Part shown: positions 1 through 5,936 of the stretch, piece after piece
Layout: each line of letters starts with the position of its first letter
How positions within the stretch are numbered: the first letter of the stretch is position 1
From: Streptosporangiaceae bacterium
GTDB lineage: Bacteria; Actinomycetota; Actinomycetes; Streptosporangiales; Streptosporangiaceae
Length of the DNA: 6,688 nt
Assembly: GCA_030038715.1 (NCBI GenBank)
Contig: JASHSO010000383.1
Span: 1-6,688, forward strand
Direction of reading: 5' to 3'
Position numbers and translations under genes: made by a program
Notes under the pieces: model-generated
Seen by the model: only the letters and a program-made list of their open reading frames with translations
Database searches by the model: none
What the model was told of the DNA's origin: nothing

Positions 1-1
1 G

Positions 2-649
2 CCGATGACCCTCGTCCTGGCGTCGAGGCTGTTCAGGCAGCGGCTCGGGGCCCGGGAGTGGACACCGGTTGCCGCGATGACCGTCGGGCTGGCCGTATTG
101 CTCTTCCTGCTGTCACCGTCGACCGGCAGCGCAGGCGGAACCAGCTGGTATATCTGGGTCCTGGCGATCGCAGCGAACGTCGGGCTGATCGCGGTGCTCG
201 TGGCGTGGACCCGGGCCGGGCGGCTGCCTCTGGTCAGGTCCGCCGCCAAGGCCCGCTGGGGACACCTCGCAGGACCACAGCAGGCTGCGATCCTGGGTGT
301 CGCAGCGGGAGCGGCGTTTGGGCTCACCGCAGCGCTGATGAAGGGCATGACCGACACCTTCGCGGGTGGCTTCGTCAACCTGCTGACCAGCTGGCAGCTC
401 TACGCCATGATCGCATCGGGCGCGGTGGGCATGTTCCTGACCCAGTCGGCTTTGAACGCCGGCCGGCTGGTAGCGGCTCAGCCGGGCATCAGCCTGATGG
501 ATCCGGTGATCTCAGTGCTCTGGGGCGTCTTGGTCTTCAACGAGCAGGTCCGCTCCGGCCTGCTCGTGATACCGGAGGTGGTCAGCCTCGCGCTGATTGC
601 CTTCGCGGCCGTGGAGCTGGCTCGCTCGCCGTTGCTTGCCGGACGCTGA
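2..649 (+). CDS. DMT/EamA-family transporter, C-terminal part (5' end outside window)
   Basis: This is a polytopic inner-membrane protein, probably an exporter of small metabolites or drugs of the drug/metabolite transporter superfamily. The reading frame is open to the left edge, and the first ATG at position 5 follows an in-frame proline codon, so the gene very likely begins upstream. Counting from that ATG, 214 residues are present. About six hydrophobic helices are visible, near residues 20-37, 47-68, 93-112, 127-149, 160-178 and 187-206; a full DMT protein has ten. The segment around residues 147-180 (QSALNAG, then AAQPGISLMDPVISVLWG and FNE) matches the conserved end of the second EamA repeat, where a polar/Pro motif precedes helix 9 and an E follows it. 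Substrate cannot be inferred. The 3' end overlaps the convergent DUF2332 gene by 68 bp. Family assignment is fairly safe; the specific function is unknown. Confidence 0.82.
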   Translation, partial: PMTLVLASRLFRQRLGAREWTPVAAMTVGLAVLLFLLSPSTGSAGGTSWYIWVLAIAANVGLIAVLVAWTRAGRLPLVRSAAKARWGHLAGPQQAAILGVAAGAAFGLTAALMKGMTDTFAGGFVNLLTSWQLYAMIASGAVGMFLTQSALNAGRLVAAQPGISLMDPVISVLWGVLVFNEQVRSGLLVIPEVVSLALIAFAAVELARSPLLAGR

Positions 650-1781
650 GCTCCGCACCGGGGCTGGCGAGCCATTCGACCCACTGTCCGGACGGATGCG
701 CCCGGGCCAGCAGCTGCCCGGTATCGGAAGTGCCATGGAAGGTACGGGCGCCAAGCACCGCGAACACGCCGTGCCGCTGATAGTCACTGATCAGCCATGA
801 GGGCAGCGGCAGGCCCTGCACGCTGTCGCGACCGGCACGTCCGAGAGGAACCAGGGGGTCCAGTGACAGCCAGGTAACGGGCCGCTTCTCGGCCGCGCTG
901 GCCAGCACATCGGCCAGCCTGCTGAGCTCGGGTGCGGTCAGGAACACTGCGGTGTACGCATCGACCACGACGACGGAATGCCCCGGCGCGAGGCTGCGAA
1001 GGACGCTGGGCAGCATACCGACGGCGTCGCCGGCGATGATGGCCGGCTGGGTCTGGCTGGCCACGCCGATCGCGGCAGAGAGCCTGGCCAGCGACGAAGC
1101 TTCCGGGGGCGCACACGCCTGGAGCCACGCTCTGGACAGGGGGTCCTGTAGGTCGACGGGGCTGGCATCGATCCCGGCCCGGTCGGCGATCGGCGGCAGG
1201 CGAAGGGCAGGCGGGCGTCCGACCCCGCGCAGCTCGCAGGTTAGGGTCAGCTGAGCGTCCTGCGGTCCGTGGGCTTGCCCGCCGATGCGGTAGCGGTAGC
1301 GGTCCAATGCCAGCCCAAGGCCGGCTCCGGTGCCGAGGTCGGCCAGCCCGATGGGATCCCCGCGTCCGCCCGTGGTCGCAGTGATGCCCAGGGCGATCTG
1401 GGTTGACCTGCCGACCTCGTTCATCTGGTACCGGTGGGCATGGCAGAGCGCGAGGATTTCGTCGATGCGACTCGATACGAGATCCTCGGCCGCCGCATAG
1501 AAGCCGGCGTCAAATGGCGGCTGAGGACCACCAGGCTCGGGGAAGTACCGGGCCAGCGGTGCCGCACGGTCGCGCTGGACCAGGAACGAGACTGCCGCGC
1601 CCGCCAGCAGAGCCGGCAGGCGATCGGGGGGCAGGTCTGCCAGGCGTCCCAGCAGGACCTCATGCTCGGCGATCATCCGGAACAGGGCGGCCGTCAGCTG
1701 CCAGGCATCGGGCGCATCCGGCCCTGACCATCCGGCCGCTACCTCCAGGGCCTGCGCGCGGATCTCCTCGGTGTCAGACAA
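582..1781 (-). CDS. DUF2332 domain-containing protein
   Basis: A 399-residue soluble protein of the DUF2332 family, which is common in actinobacteria and has no established function. Recognisable family marks are NEVGRS at residues 121-126, the glycine-rich stretch LADLGTGAGLGLALDRYRYR at 146-165, GIDASPVDLQDP at 203-214 followed by a WL pair, and a hydrophobic strand VVVVDAYTAVF near 270-280. The LGTGAGLGL element resembles the nucleotide- or SAM-binding loop of Rossmann-type methyltransferases, but catalysis is only a guess. The start chosen is TTG at 1781-1779, since no better start with a ribosome site is evident; upstream GCGGGGG is only a weak SD. The conserved part seems to end near residue 371 (WVEWL). 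The last ~28 residues are Pro/Arg/Ala-rich and run antisense into the transporter gene. It is transcribed away from the CoA-transferase gene, so it is probably a separate unit. Confidence 0.85.
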   Translation of the reverse strand: MSDTEEIRAQALEVAAGWSGPDAPDAWQLTAALFRMIAEHEVLLGRLADLPPDRLPALLAGAAVSFLVQRDRAAPLARYFPEPGGPQPPFDAGFYAAAEDLVSSRIDEILALCHAHRYQMNEVGRSTQIALGITATTGGRGDPIGLADLGTGAGLGLALDRYRYRIGGQAHGPQDAQLTLTCELRGVGRPPALRLPPIADRAGIDASPVDLQDPLSRAWLQACAPPEASSLARLSAAIGVASQTQPAIIAGDAVGMLPSVLRSLAPGHSVVVVDAYTAVFLTAPELSRLADVLASAAEKRPVTWLSLDPLVPLGRAGRDSVQGLPLPSWLISDYQRHGVFAVLGARTFHGTSDTGQLLARAHPSGQWVEWLASPGAELSVRQATASEPAPRPRRQSARG

Positions 1782-1946
1782 ACTCGGCCCCCGCGCCTCA
1801 CAGTGTCGTGCACGCGCCGCCAGCTCCGCGCCGACCGCGCGCCGCCGCCGTGCCTGGTGCGGCGGTGATCATCCCCGCGGCCGGCCCGTGCTATGCGCGA
1901 CCGCTTGTCCTGGCCGCCCTGGGCTGCGACGCTGGAGAACCATGCG
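1782..1946. other. Divergent intergenic region between DUF2332 and CoA-transferase genes
   Basis: This 165-bp spacer must carry the promoters of both flanking genes. I see no convincing -35/-10 pair; the region is very GC-rich. It contains a 7-bp inverted repeat, CCGCCGC at 1842-1848 and GCGGCGG at 1859-1865, separated by 10 bp. This could fold as a hairpin, but its arms are trinucleotide-repeat-like and could be chance in such composition. An in-frame ATG at 1893 lies in this spacer but lacks a ribosome site. Confidence 0.45.
1934..1938 (+). promoter_or_regulatory. Ribosome binding site (GGAGA) setting the CoA-transferase start
   Basis: GGAGA lies 8 nt before the ATG at 1947. The more upstream in-frame ATG at 1893 has no such site, and the residues between the two do not look like family III sequence. 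This places the start at 1947. Confidence 0.7.
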
Positions 1947-3176
1947 ATGGCCGGTTCGCGAGCCATGGCGCTGCCAGGACGGCAAGGCGAGGTTGCATCG
2001 GTGCTGCCCCTTGACGGCGTGACAGTCGTCTCGCTGGAGCAAGCGGTCGCCGCGCCGTTCGCCACTCGCCAGCTCGCCGACCTCGGCGCCCGGGTGATCA
2101 AGGTGGAGCGTCCCGGCGGCGATTTCGCGCGCGACTTCGACAGAGCGGTCAACGGCCTGTCGGCCTATTTCGTCTGGTGTAACCGCGGCAAGGAGAGCGT
2201 GGTCCTGGATTTGCAGGACCAAGACGACCGCGACCTGCTCGACCGCATGCTCGGCGGGGCCGACGTGTTCATGCAGAACCTCGCACCCGGTGCGTCGCAG
2301 CGGCTCGGACTCGGCGCCGGGGAGTTGCGGCGCCGCTACCCGCGCTTGATCGTCTGCGGAATCTCCGGCTACGGTGAAGCTGGTCCATACCGCGACAAGA
2401 AGGCCTTTGACCTGCTTGTGCAGTGCGAAACCGGGCTGGTCTCGCTGACCGGCGCGCCCGAGGCGCCCGCGCGAGCCGGCGCTTCCATGGCGGACATCGC
2501 GGCTGGCATGTATGCATTCAGCGGCGTGCTGGCCGCCCTGTACGAGCGCGAGCAGACAGGCGAGGGCACGACAATGGACGTTGCCATGCTGGATGCGCTC
2601 GGCGAGTGGCTGGGCCAGCCGCTGTACACGGACATCTACGGCGATGCGCCGCTGCGGCGTACCGGCGCGCGGCACCCGTCCATCTCCCCGTACGGGCCTT
2701 ACCAGGTCGGCGACGGCAGCAAGGTGTTCTTGTGCGTTCAGAGCGACCGGGACTGGATTGCGTTGTGCGAGCGCGTGCTCGGGCAACCCGAACTCGTGCG
2801 TGACCCGAGATTCGCCGACAACCCGGCCAGGTCCCGTCACGACAGCGAGCTGACGGCCATCCTGACCGAGCGCTTCGCCGGCTGGGACGGGGAGGAGGTG
2901 ATCGGCAGGCTGGAAGCTGCAGGCATCGCCAACGCCCGGCTGCGGACGATGGCCGAGTTCGCTGCCCATCCCCAGCTTGCGGCGCGTGACCGGTGGCGCA
3001 CCTTCGGCTCGCCGGCCGGGGTCCTGCGCGGCCTGCTGCCACCGCTGTGCTGGGAAGGCCGCGAGGCACCGATGGGTGCGGTGCCCGCGCTTGGCGCGCA
3101 CACAGCCGCGATCCGGGCCGAGTTCGCGGCGGCCGAGCCGGGCGACGGGCAGCAGCATCGCCGGGGAACGTGGTGA
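1947..3176 (+). CDS. Family III (CaiB/BaiF-type) CoA-transferase
   Basis: A 409-residue cytosolic enzyme that moves CoA between carboxylic acids through an aspartyl-CoA thioester intermediate. Family marks, counted from the ATG at 1947, are: LADLGARVIKVERPGGD near 43-59 (Rossmann-like CoA-binding start), NRGKESVVLDL near 79-89, GISGYGEAGPYRDKKAFDLL near 138-157, the catalytic aspartate D183 in SMADIAAGMYAF, and TTMDVAMLDAL shortly after. The C-terminal half has the usual AGI..AR..TMAEFAAHPQL arrangement and ends with the PALGAHT element. Length is typical for the family (about 390-410). The stop overlaps the start of the HTD2-type hydratase gene, so the two are probably coupled. This pairing recalls mesaconyl-CoA C1-C4 CoA transferase with mesaconyl-C4-CoA hydratase, but other enoyl or branched acids are equally possible. 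The family is near certain; the substrate is inference. Confidence 0.93.
   Translation: MAGSRAMALPGRQGEVASVLPLDGVTVVSLEQAVAAPFATRQLADLGARVIKVERPGGDFARDFDRAVNGLSAYFVWCNRGKESVVLDLQDQDDRDLLDRMLGGADVFMQNLAPGASQRLGLGAGELRRRYPRLIVCGISGYGEAGPYRDKKAFDLLVQCETGLVSLTGAPEAPARAGASMADIAAGMYAFSGVLAALYEREQTGEGTTMDVAMLDALGEWLGQPLYTDIYGDAPLRRTGARHPSISPYGPYQVGDGSKVFLCVQSDRDWIALCERVLGQPELVRDPRFADNPARSRHDSELTAILTERFAGWDGEEVIGRLEAAGIANARLRTMAEFAAHPQLAARDRWRTFGSPAGVLRGLLPPLCWEGREAPMGAVPALGAHTAAIRAEFAAAEPGDGQQHRRGTW
3163..3167 (+). promoter_or_regulatory. Ribosome binding site (GGGGA) within the CoA-transferase 3' end
   Basis: GGGGA ends 5 nt before the GTG at 3173 and only 2 nt before the tandem GTG at 3170. The spacing favours 3173 as the hydratase start, which gives the GTGA overlap with the upstream stop codon. 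Confidence 0.55.
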
Positions 3177-4078
3177 CAGTCACTCCGCCAGACGACCCGC
3201 CGCCCGAGCTGGCCGCGATCGCGGCGAGCTGGCGCCCGCGGTCGTCGGAGGTCACCGAGCCGGTGACTGCGGGACCGGCGCAGGCAATGGCGGGGCTGTT
3301 CGACCAGCCAGCGGTTGCAGCGGTGGCCGGCGATGTGCTGCCGCCGCTCTGGCACTGGCTGTACACGCCCGACCGGACAGCCCAGGCCGACCTAGGCGCG
3401 GACGGTCACCCGCGGGACGGGCTGCTCGTGCCGCCGGTACCCGGGCGCAGTCGAATGTTCGGCGGCGGCCGGGCCCAGTTTCACGGCCCGATCAGGATAG
3501 GCGACCTCCTCACGCGGCGCTCGCACGTGGCAGCTGTGCGGCTGCGGCGCGGCCGCACCGGGTGGCTGCTGCTGGTCACCGTGCGGCACGAACTGTCGGT
3601 GGCCGGGCAGGCCAGAGCGCTTGAGGAGCAGGACATCGTGTACCGGCAGGGCGCGGCGCCGACCCGAGGGGCCGCGGCTGGTGCGGCCGAAGCAGGCGAC
3701 GCGGATGACTCGGCGGCCGCCTGGTCGGCCACGCTGACGGCAGATCCGGTGCTGCTATTCCGCTTCAGTGCGCTGACCTACAACGCGCACCGCATCCACT
3801 ACGACCGGGACTTCGCGACATGCGTCGAGGGCTATCCGGGCCTAGTCGTGCACGGACCGCTGCTGACACTGTCGATGCTCGAACTGCCGCGCCGGTTCGC
3901 GCCAGGGCGGCCGGCGCGGTCACTCAGCTACAGATTGCACCGGCCGCTGTTCGCGCCGTGCGAGGTGGTCGTGACCGGCGCTCCAGACCAGCGCGGTGCG
4001 TCCCTGCGCGCGGGCGGCCGTGGCATGCCGGCCGCCTGCACTGGCACGATTGAGCTCGCACGCTCCCGCGGTAGCTAG
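3173..4078 (+). CDS. HTD2/MaoC-type acyl-CoA (or acyl thioester) hydratase/dehydratase, double hotdog
   Basis: A 301-residue cytosolic protein of the HTD2/mesaconyl-C4-CoA hydratase group (COG3777-like), which adds or removes water across an enoyl thioester. The N-terminal hotdog (about 10-158) carries the group signature: LGADGHPRDGLLVPPVPGR near 74-92, RMFGGGRAQFHGPIRIGD near 94-111, TVRHEL near 136-141 and EEQDIVYR near 151-158. An Ala/Gly-rich linker (about 160-185) follows. The C-terminal hotdog holds the active-site element FRFSALTYNAHRIHYD (196-211) and EGYPGLVVHGPL (219-230), where N204, H206 and H209 are likely catalytic or structural residues. The GTG start overlaps the stop of the CoA-transferase gene, which implies translational coupling and a shared pathway. 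A longer reading from 2993 would put 60 extra residues over the transferase and is rejected. The physiological substrate is not determinable here; mesaconyl-C4-CoA is a candidate by analogy. Confidence 0.88.
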   Translation: MTVTPPDDPPPELAAIAASWRPRSSEVTEPVTAGPAQAMAGLFDQPAVAAVAGDVLPPLWHWLYTPDRTAQADLGADGHPRDGLLVPPVPGRSRMFGGGRAQFHGPIRIGDLLTRRSHVAAVRLRRGRTGWLLLVTVRHELSVAGQARALEEQDIVYRQGAAPTRGAAAGAAEAGDADDSAAAWSATLTADPVLLFRFSALTYNAHRIHYDRDFATCVEGYPGLVVHGPLLTLSMLELPRRFAPGRPARSLSYRLHRPLFAPCEVVVTGAPDQRGASLRAGGRGMPAACTGTIELARSRGS

Positions 4079-4100
4079 CAACGAGGCCACGAACGACGAC

Positions 4101-4499
4101 TCACAGCGTCCCGGCATAGCGGCGATCGCTGGGCACGACCCGGACGCCGAGCGGCATCAGCGTGATCGGAATGATCTTGAAGCTGGCCAGCCCGAGGGGG
4201 ATCCCGATGATGGTGAGGCAGAGCATGACGCCAGTCACCAGGTGGCCGAGTGCGAGCCACCAGCCGAACAGGAAGATCCACAGGATGTTGCCGATCAGCG
4301 AGCCCGCGCCGCTTTCGCGTCGTACCTCCGTGGTCCGGCCGAACGGCCACAACACGTAATCCGCGATCCGGAACGCAGCGATCCCGAACGGGATCGTGAT
4401 GATCAATACGAAGCAGACTAGCCCGGCGATGACATAGCCGATCGACATCCAGATCCCGCACAGCACCAGCCAGACTACGTTGAGGATCGCCTTGACCAT
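4101..4499 (-). CDS. YccF-family inner membrane protein
   Basis: A 132-residue integral membrane protein made of two copies of the YccF domain. Copy 1 starts at N7 (NVVWLVLCGIWMSIGYVIAG) and copy 2 at N71 (NILWIFLFGWWLALGHLVTG). Each continues with a hydrophobic stretch ending in I-P-[FL]-G-[IL]-A-x-F-[RK]-I and a short L.P.G segment. Residues 56-68 are a polar loop with several charges (TTEVRRESGAG). The length is slightly below the E. coli homologue (about 148). The function of the family is not established. The ATG at 4499-4497 has AGGGA about 10 nt upstream on its strand (complement of 4510-4514). The stop is 22 bp from the stop of the hydratase gene, which is convergent; I see no clear terminator hairpin between them. 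The gene is transcribed away from the DUF1269 gene. Confidence 0.92.
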   Translation of the reverse strand: MVKAILNVVWLVLCGIWMSIGYVIAGLVCFVLIITIPFGIAAFRIADYVLWPFGRTTEVRRESGAGSLIGNILWIFLFGWWLALGHLVTGVMLCLTIIGIPLGLASFKIIPITLMPLGVRVVPSDRRYAGTL

Positions 4500-4673
4500 G
4501 CGTGAACCATCCCTGTCGGCCGGCCTGCTCTCGCAAGGATTGCACCACGGGACTGGACGTGCGTGTTCACCCCAGGCGGGTGATGACTCCCGGAGTCGGC
4601 GCGGCGCAGGCTGCTAGCAGACCGGCTGACCGTCCGGGCACAACCGCGACCGGGCGCCGCGATGGGAGACGCG
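4500..4673. promoter_or_regulatory. Divergent control region (yccF-like / DUF1269) with two inverted repeats
   Basis: This 174-bp spacer serves two divergent genes. It holds GACTCC-C-GGAGTC (4585-4597), a perfect 6-bp-arm inverted repeat around one base, and CTGCTAGCAG (4611-4620), a perfect 10-bp palindrome. Their centres lie about 24-25 bp apart, so they could lie on roughly one helix face, as repressor half-complexes often do. Canonical -35/-10 boxes are not evident. Binding by a regulator is inference only. Confidence 0.4.
4664..4668 (+). promoter_or_regulatory. Ribosome binding site (GGGAG) setting the DUF1269 start
   Basis: GGGAG lies 5 nt before the ATG at 4674. The in-frame ATG at 4662 would itself precede this site and has no SD of its own, and starting at 4674 gives the N-terminus MATLTAWRF, which is typical for the family. 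Confidence 0.75.
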
Positions 4674-5165
4674 ATGGCAACGCTTACTGCTTGGAGGTTC
4701 CCGACGCCTTACGGAGCCGACGACGCGCTCCTCACGCTGGAGAAGCTGCAAGGGCAGGCGCTGATCCAGGTGCAGGACGCTGCCGTCGTGTCGTGGGAGC
4801 CGGGGCGCAGCAAGCCGAAGACGCGGGAGATGCACTCCACCAAGAAGGCCGGGGCGCTCGGCGGTGGGTTCTGGGGGCTGCTGTTCGGCCTGATCTTCTT
4901 CGTTCCGATCCTCGGCCTGGCGATCGGTGCCGCCACCGGGGCGCTATTCGGTTCGCTTGCAGACGTCGGTATCAAGGACTCTTTCATCAACAGCGTGCGG
5001 GAGAAGGTGACCCCCGGCACGTCTGCGCTGTTCCTGCTCAGCTCCGATGCAGTGTTCGACCGCGTGAAGGCGGAGTTCGAGGGCTCCGAGGCCCAGCTCA
5101 TCAGCACGAACCTCTCGCGAGAGCAGGAGGACAAGCTGCGCGCCGCCTTCGAGGAGGACGGCTGA
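4674..5165 (+). CDS. DUF1269 domain-containing membrane protein
   Basis: A 163-residue protein of the DUF1269 family. An N-terminal domain (1-52) contains GADDALLTLEKLQGQALIQV and DAAVVSW followed by a PKTR stretch. A Gly/Ala-rich hydrophobic region at about 59-97 (GALGGGFWGLLFGLIFF, then GLAIGAATGALFGSLADVGI) probably forms a membrane hairpin with glycine-zipper spacing. The C-terminal domain (101-163) includes KDSFINSVREKVTPGTSALFLL and ends in an acidic helix. This layout, with cytosolic ends flanking a glycine-zipper hairpin, fits the family, whose function is unknown; some relatives are linked to stress. It is the first gene of a same-strand run and is followed after 34 bp by the CMD-fold gene, so it probably leads an operon driven from 4500-4673. 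Confidence 0.9.
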   Translation: MATLTAWRFPTPYGADDALLTLEKLQGQALIQVQDAAVVSWEPGRSKPKTREMHSTKKAGALGGGFWGLLFGLIFFVPILGLAIGAATGALFGSLADVGIKDSFINSVREKVTPGTSALFLLSSDAVFDRVKAEFEGSEAQLISTNLSREQEDKLRAAFEEDG

Positions 5166-5185
5166 CCGGCGCGGCCGGAAAAGCC

Positions 5186-5194
5186 GGGAGGGAG
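5186..5194 (+). promoter_or_regulatory. Strong ribosome binding site (GGGAGGGAG) for the CMD-fold gene
   Basis: The core GGAGG (5187-5191) is 8 nt before the GTG at 5200, an optimal spacing that supports a GTG start despite this codon's usual weakness. Confidence 0.75.
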
Positions 5195-5199
5195 CAAGG

Positions 5200-5586
5200 G
5201 TGACTTCACGTAATGCAGGGGCAGTCGTCGACGAGCCAACCGGCAGGGTGCTGGCGGCGCTCGCGGTCGGGGACACCGGCGTGATCGAGCAGGGTCTTGA
5301 GATCCGCGAGGAGCTGATCTCGGGCAGCGGGCTGGACCGGCGCACGTTTGCCCTCGTGAAAATTGCCGCGCTGGTGGCGCTCGATGCCCCGCCCGCGTCC
5401 TACATGTGGCAGGTGGGCGCGGCACTCGAGGCGGGGGCGTCGGCTAGGGAGATCCTCGGCGTGCTGACCGCGATCGCGCCGCAGGCCGGCGGGCCCCGGA
5501 TCGTCGCGGCTGCGCCCGAGATCATGGTCGCGCTTGGCATGTCGCTGCCCGACGGCGTCGACGAGCCTGCTGAGCAAGCCACCTGA
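5200..5586 (+). CDS. Carboxymuconolactone decarboxylase (CMD/AhpD)-fold protein without cysteines
   Basis: A 128-residue all-helical protein of the CMD family. This fold covers gamma-carboxymuconolactone decarboxylase and AhpD alkylhydroperoxidases. The recognisable part is residues 30-115: helix GLEIREELI, LDRRTFALVKIAALVALDAP near 45-64, then the core helix MWQVGAALEAGASAREILGVL near 69-89 and the closing GGPRIVAAAPEIMVALG near 97-113. The protein contains no cysteine. Aligning by hand to the AhpD CxxCxxxH motif, the three positions fall on P64, S67 and Q71, so a thiol peroxidase role is unlikely. The 34-bp gap from the DUF1269 gene and 13-bp gap to the SHOCT gene argue for one operon. It could be a lactone-modifying enzyme, a binding protein or a catalytically inert relative; the exact role is unknown. 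Confidence 0.87.
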   Translation: MTSRNAGAVVDEPTGRVLAALAVGDTGVIEQGLEIREELISGSGLDRRTFALVKIAALVALDAPPASYMWQVGAALEAGASAREILGVLTAIAPQAGGPRIVAAAPEIMVALGMSLPDGVDEPAEQAT

Positions 5587-5587
5587 C

Positions 5588-5594
5588 GGGAGGG
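5588..5594 (+). promoter_or_regulatory. Ribosome binding site (GGGAGGG) for the SHOCT gene
   Basis: It begins just after the CMD stop codon and ends 5 nt before the ATG at 5600. It fixes that start over the in-frame ATG at 5534, which lies inside the CMD gene and has no site. Confidence 0.75.
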
Positions 5595-5599
5595 CGACG

Positions 5600-5893
5600 A
5601 TGTTCAGGCCTACGGTAGTGCGGCGGCGCCCGCTGCTGCGCGCCGCGGTTGTCGGCGGCGGAGCCTACGCCGCGGGCCGGGCAAGGAACAGGCGCGCCGA
5701 CGCGGAGATGGCGCAAAACCAACGGCTGAGCGAGTTGGAGGCCCAGCAGGCGGCGGCGCCGCAGCCGCAGCAGGCGACTGGCGGCGCGGCGGGAATGATG
5801 GACCAGCTCAGCCAGCTTGCGGCGCTGCACGACCAGGGCGCGCTTACCGACGACGAGTTTGCCGCTGCGAAGGCCAAGCTGCTCGGCGGATGA
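5600..5893 (+). CDS. Small SHOCT-domain protein
   Basis: A 97-residue protein. Residues 1-14 are strongly basic (MFRPTVVRRRPLLR), followed by a short Ala/Gly/Val stretch (15-26, AAVVGGGAYAAG) that could insert in or lie on the membrane, then a second basic patch (27-32). A Gln/Ala/Glu-rich helix (36-60) acts as a spacer. The C-terminus (68-95) is a clear SHOCT domain: MDQLSQLAALHDQGALTDDE followed by FAAAKAKLL. SHOCT is a short helical oligomerisation or tethering module found at the ends of many bacterial proteins. The hydrophobic stretch is short and glycine-rich, so membrane insertion is uncertain. It sits 13 bp after the CMD gene and 43 bp before the DsbA-like gene and probably shares their transcript. 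Its biochemical role is unknown. Confidence 0.88.
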   Translation: MFRPTVVRRRPLLRAAVVGGGAYAAGRARNRRADAEMAQNQRLSELEAQQAAAPQPQQATGGAAGMMDQLSQLAALHDQGALTDDEFAAAKAKLLGG

Positions 5894-5925
5894 CCACCGC
5901 GCCCGGCAGCCGGGAATACGCCGGC

Positions 5926-5930
5926 GGAGG
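5926..5930 (+). promoter_or_regulatory. Ribosome binding site (GGAGG) for the DsbA-like gene
   Basis: GGAGG is 6 nt before TTG at 5937 and 18 nt before the alternative GTG at 5949. The spacing favours the TTG start. Confidence 0.6.
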
Positions 5931-5936
5931 CCGCTG

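Noticed and set aside
1403..2014. 203-codon plus-strand open frame across the start of the DUF2332 gene
   Set aside because: The product is Arg/Pro/Ala low-complexity, has no ribosome site, and runs antisense to conserved DUF2332 sequence.
1869..3158. 429-codon open frame on the minus strand opposite the CoA-transferase gene
   Set aside because: It is a codon-structure shadow of a well-supported family III CoA-transferase: the translation is Arg/Pro/Gln-rich without recognisable domains. High-GC genes commonly leave such open antisense frames.
2993..3172. 60-residue upstream extension of the HTD2-type hydratase
   Set aside because: The extension lies wholly within the CoA-transferase coding region, is Arg-rich, and the GTG at 3173 with GGGGA gives the expected N-terminus and a typical coupling overlap.
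4079..4100. Possible bidirectional terminator between the hydratase and YccF-like genes
   Set aside because: The 22-bp gap has no stem-loop of useful length and no T-run.
4502..5203. 233-codon plus-strand frame over the DUF1269 gene
   Set aside because: It is out of frame with the clear DUF1269 protein, is Arg/Gly-rich, and lacks a ribosome site.
4709..5425. 238-codon minus-strand frame opposite DUF1269 and CMD genes
   Set aside because: It is antisense to two well-supported genes and shows only Ser/Arg/Pro-rich translation.
5817..5936. 40-residue upstream extension of the DsbA-like protein
   Set aside because: It overlaps the SHOCT gene in another frame, is Arg-rich, and the GGAGG site points to TTG 5937.
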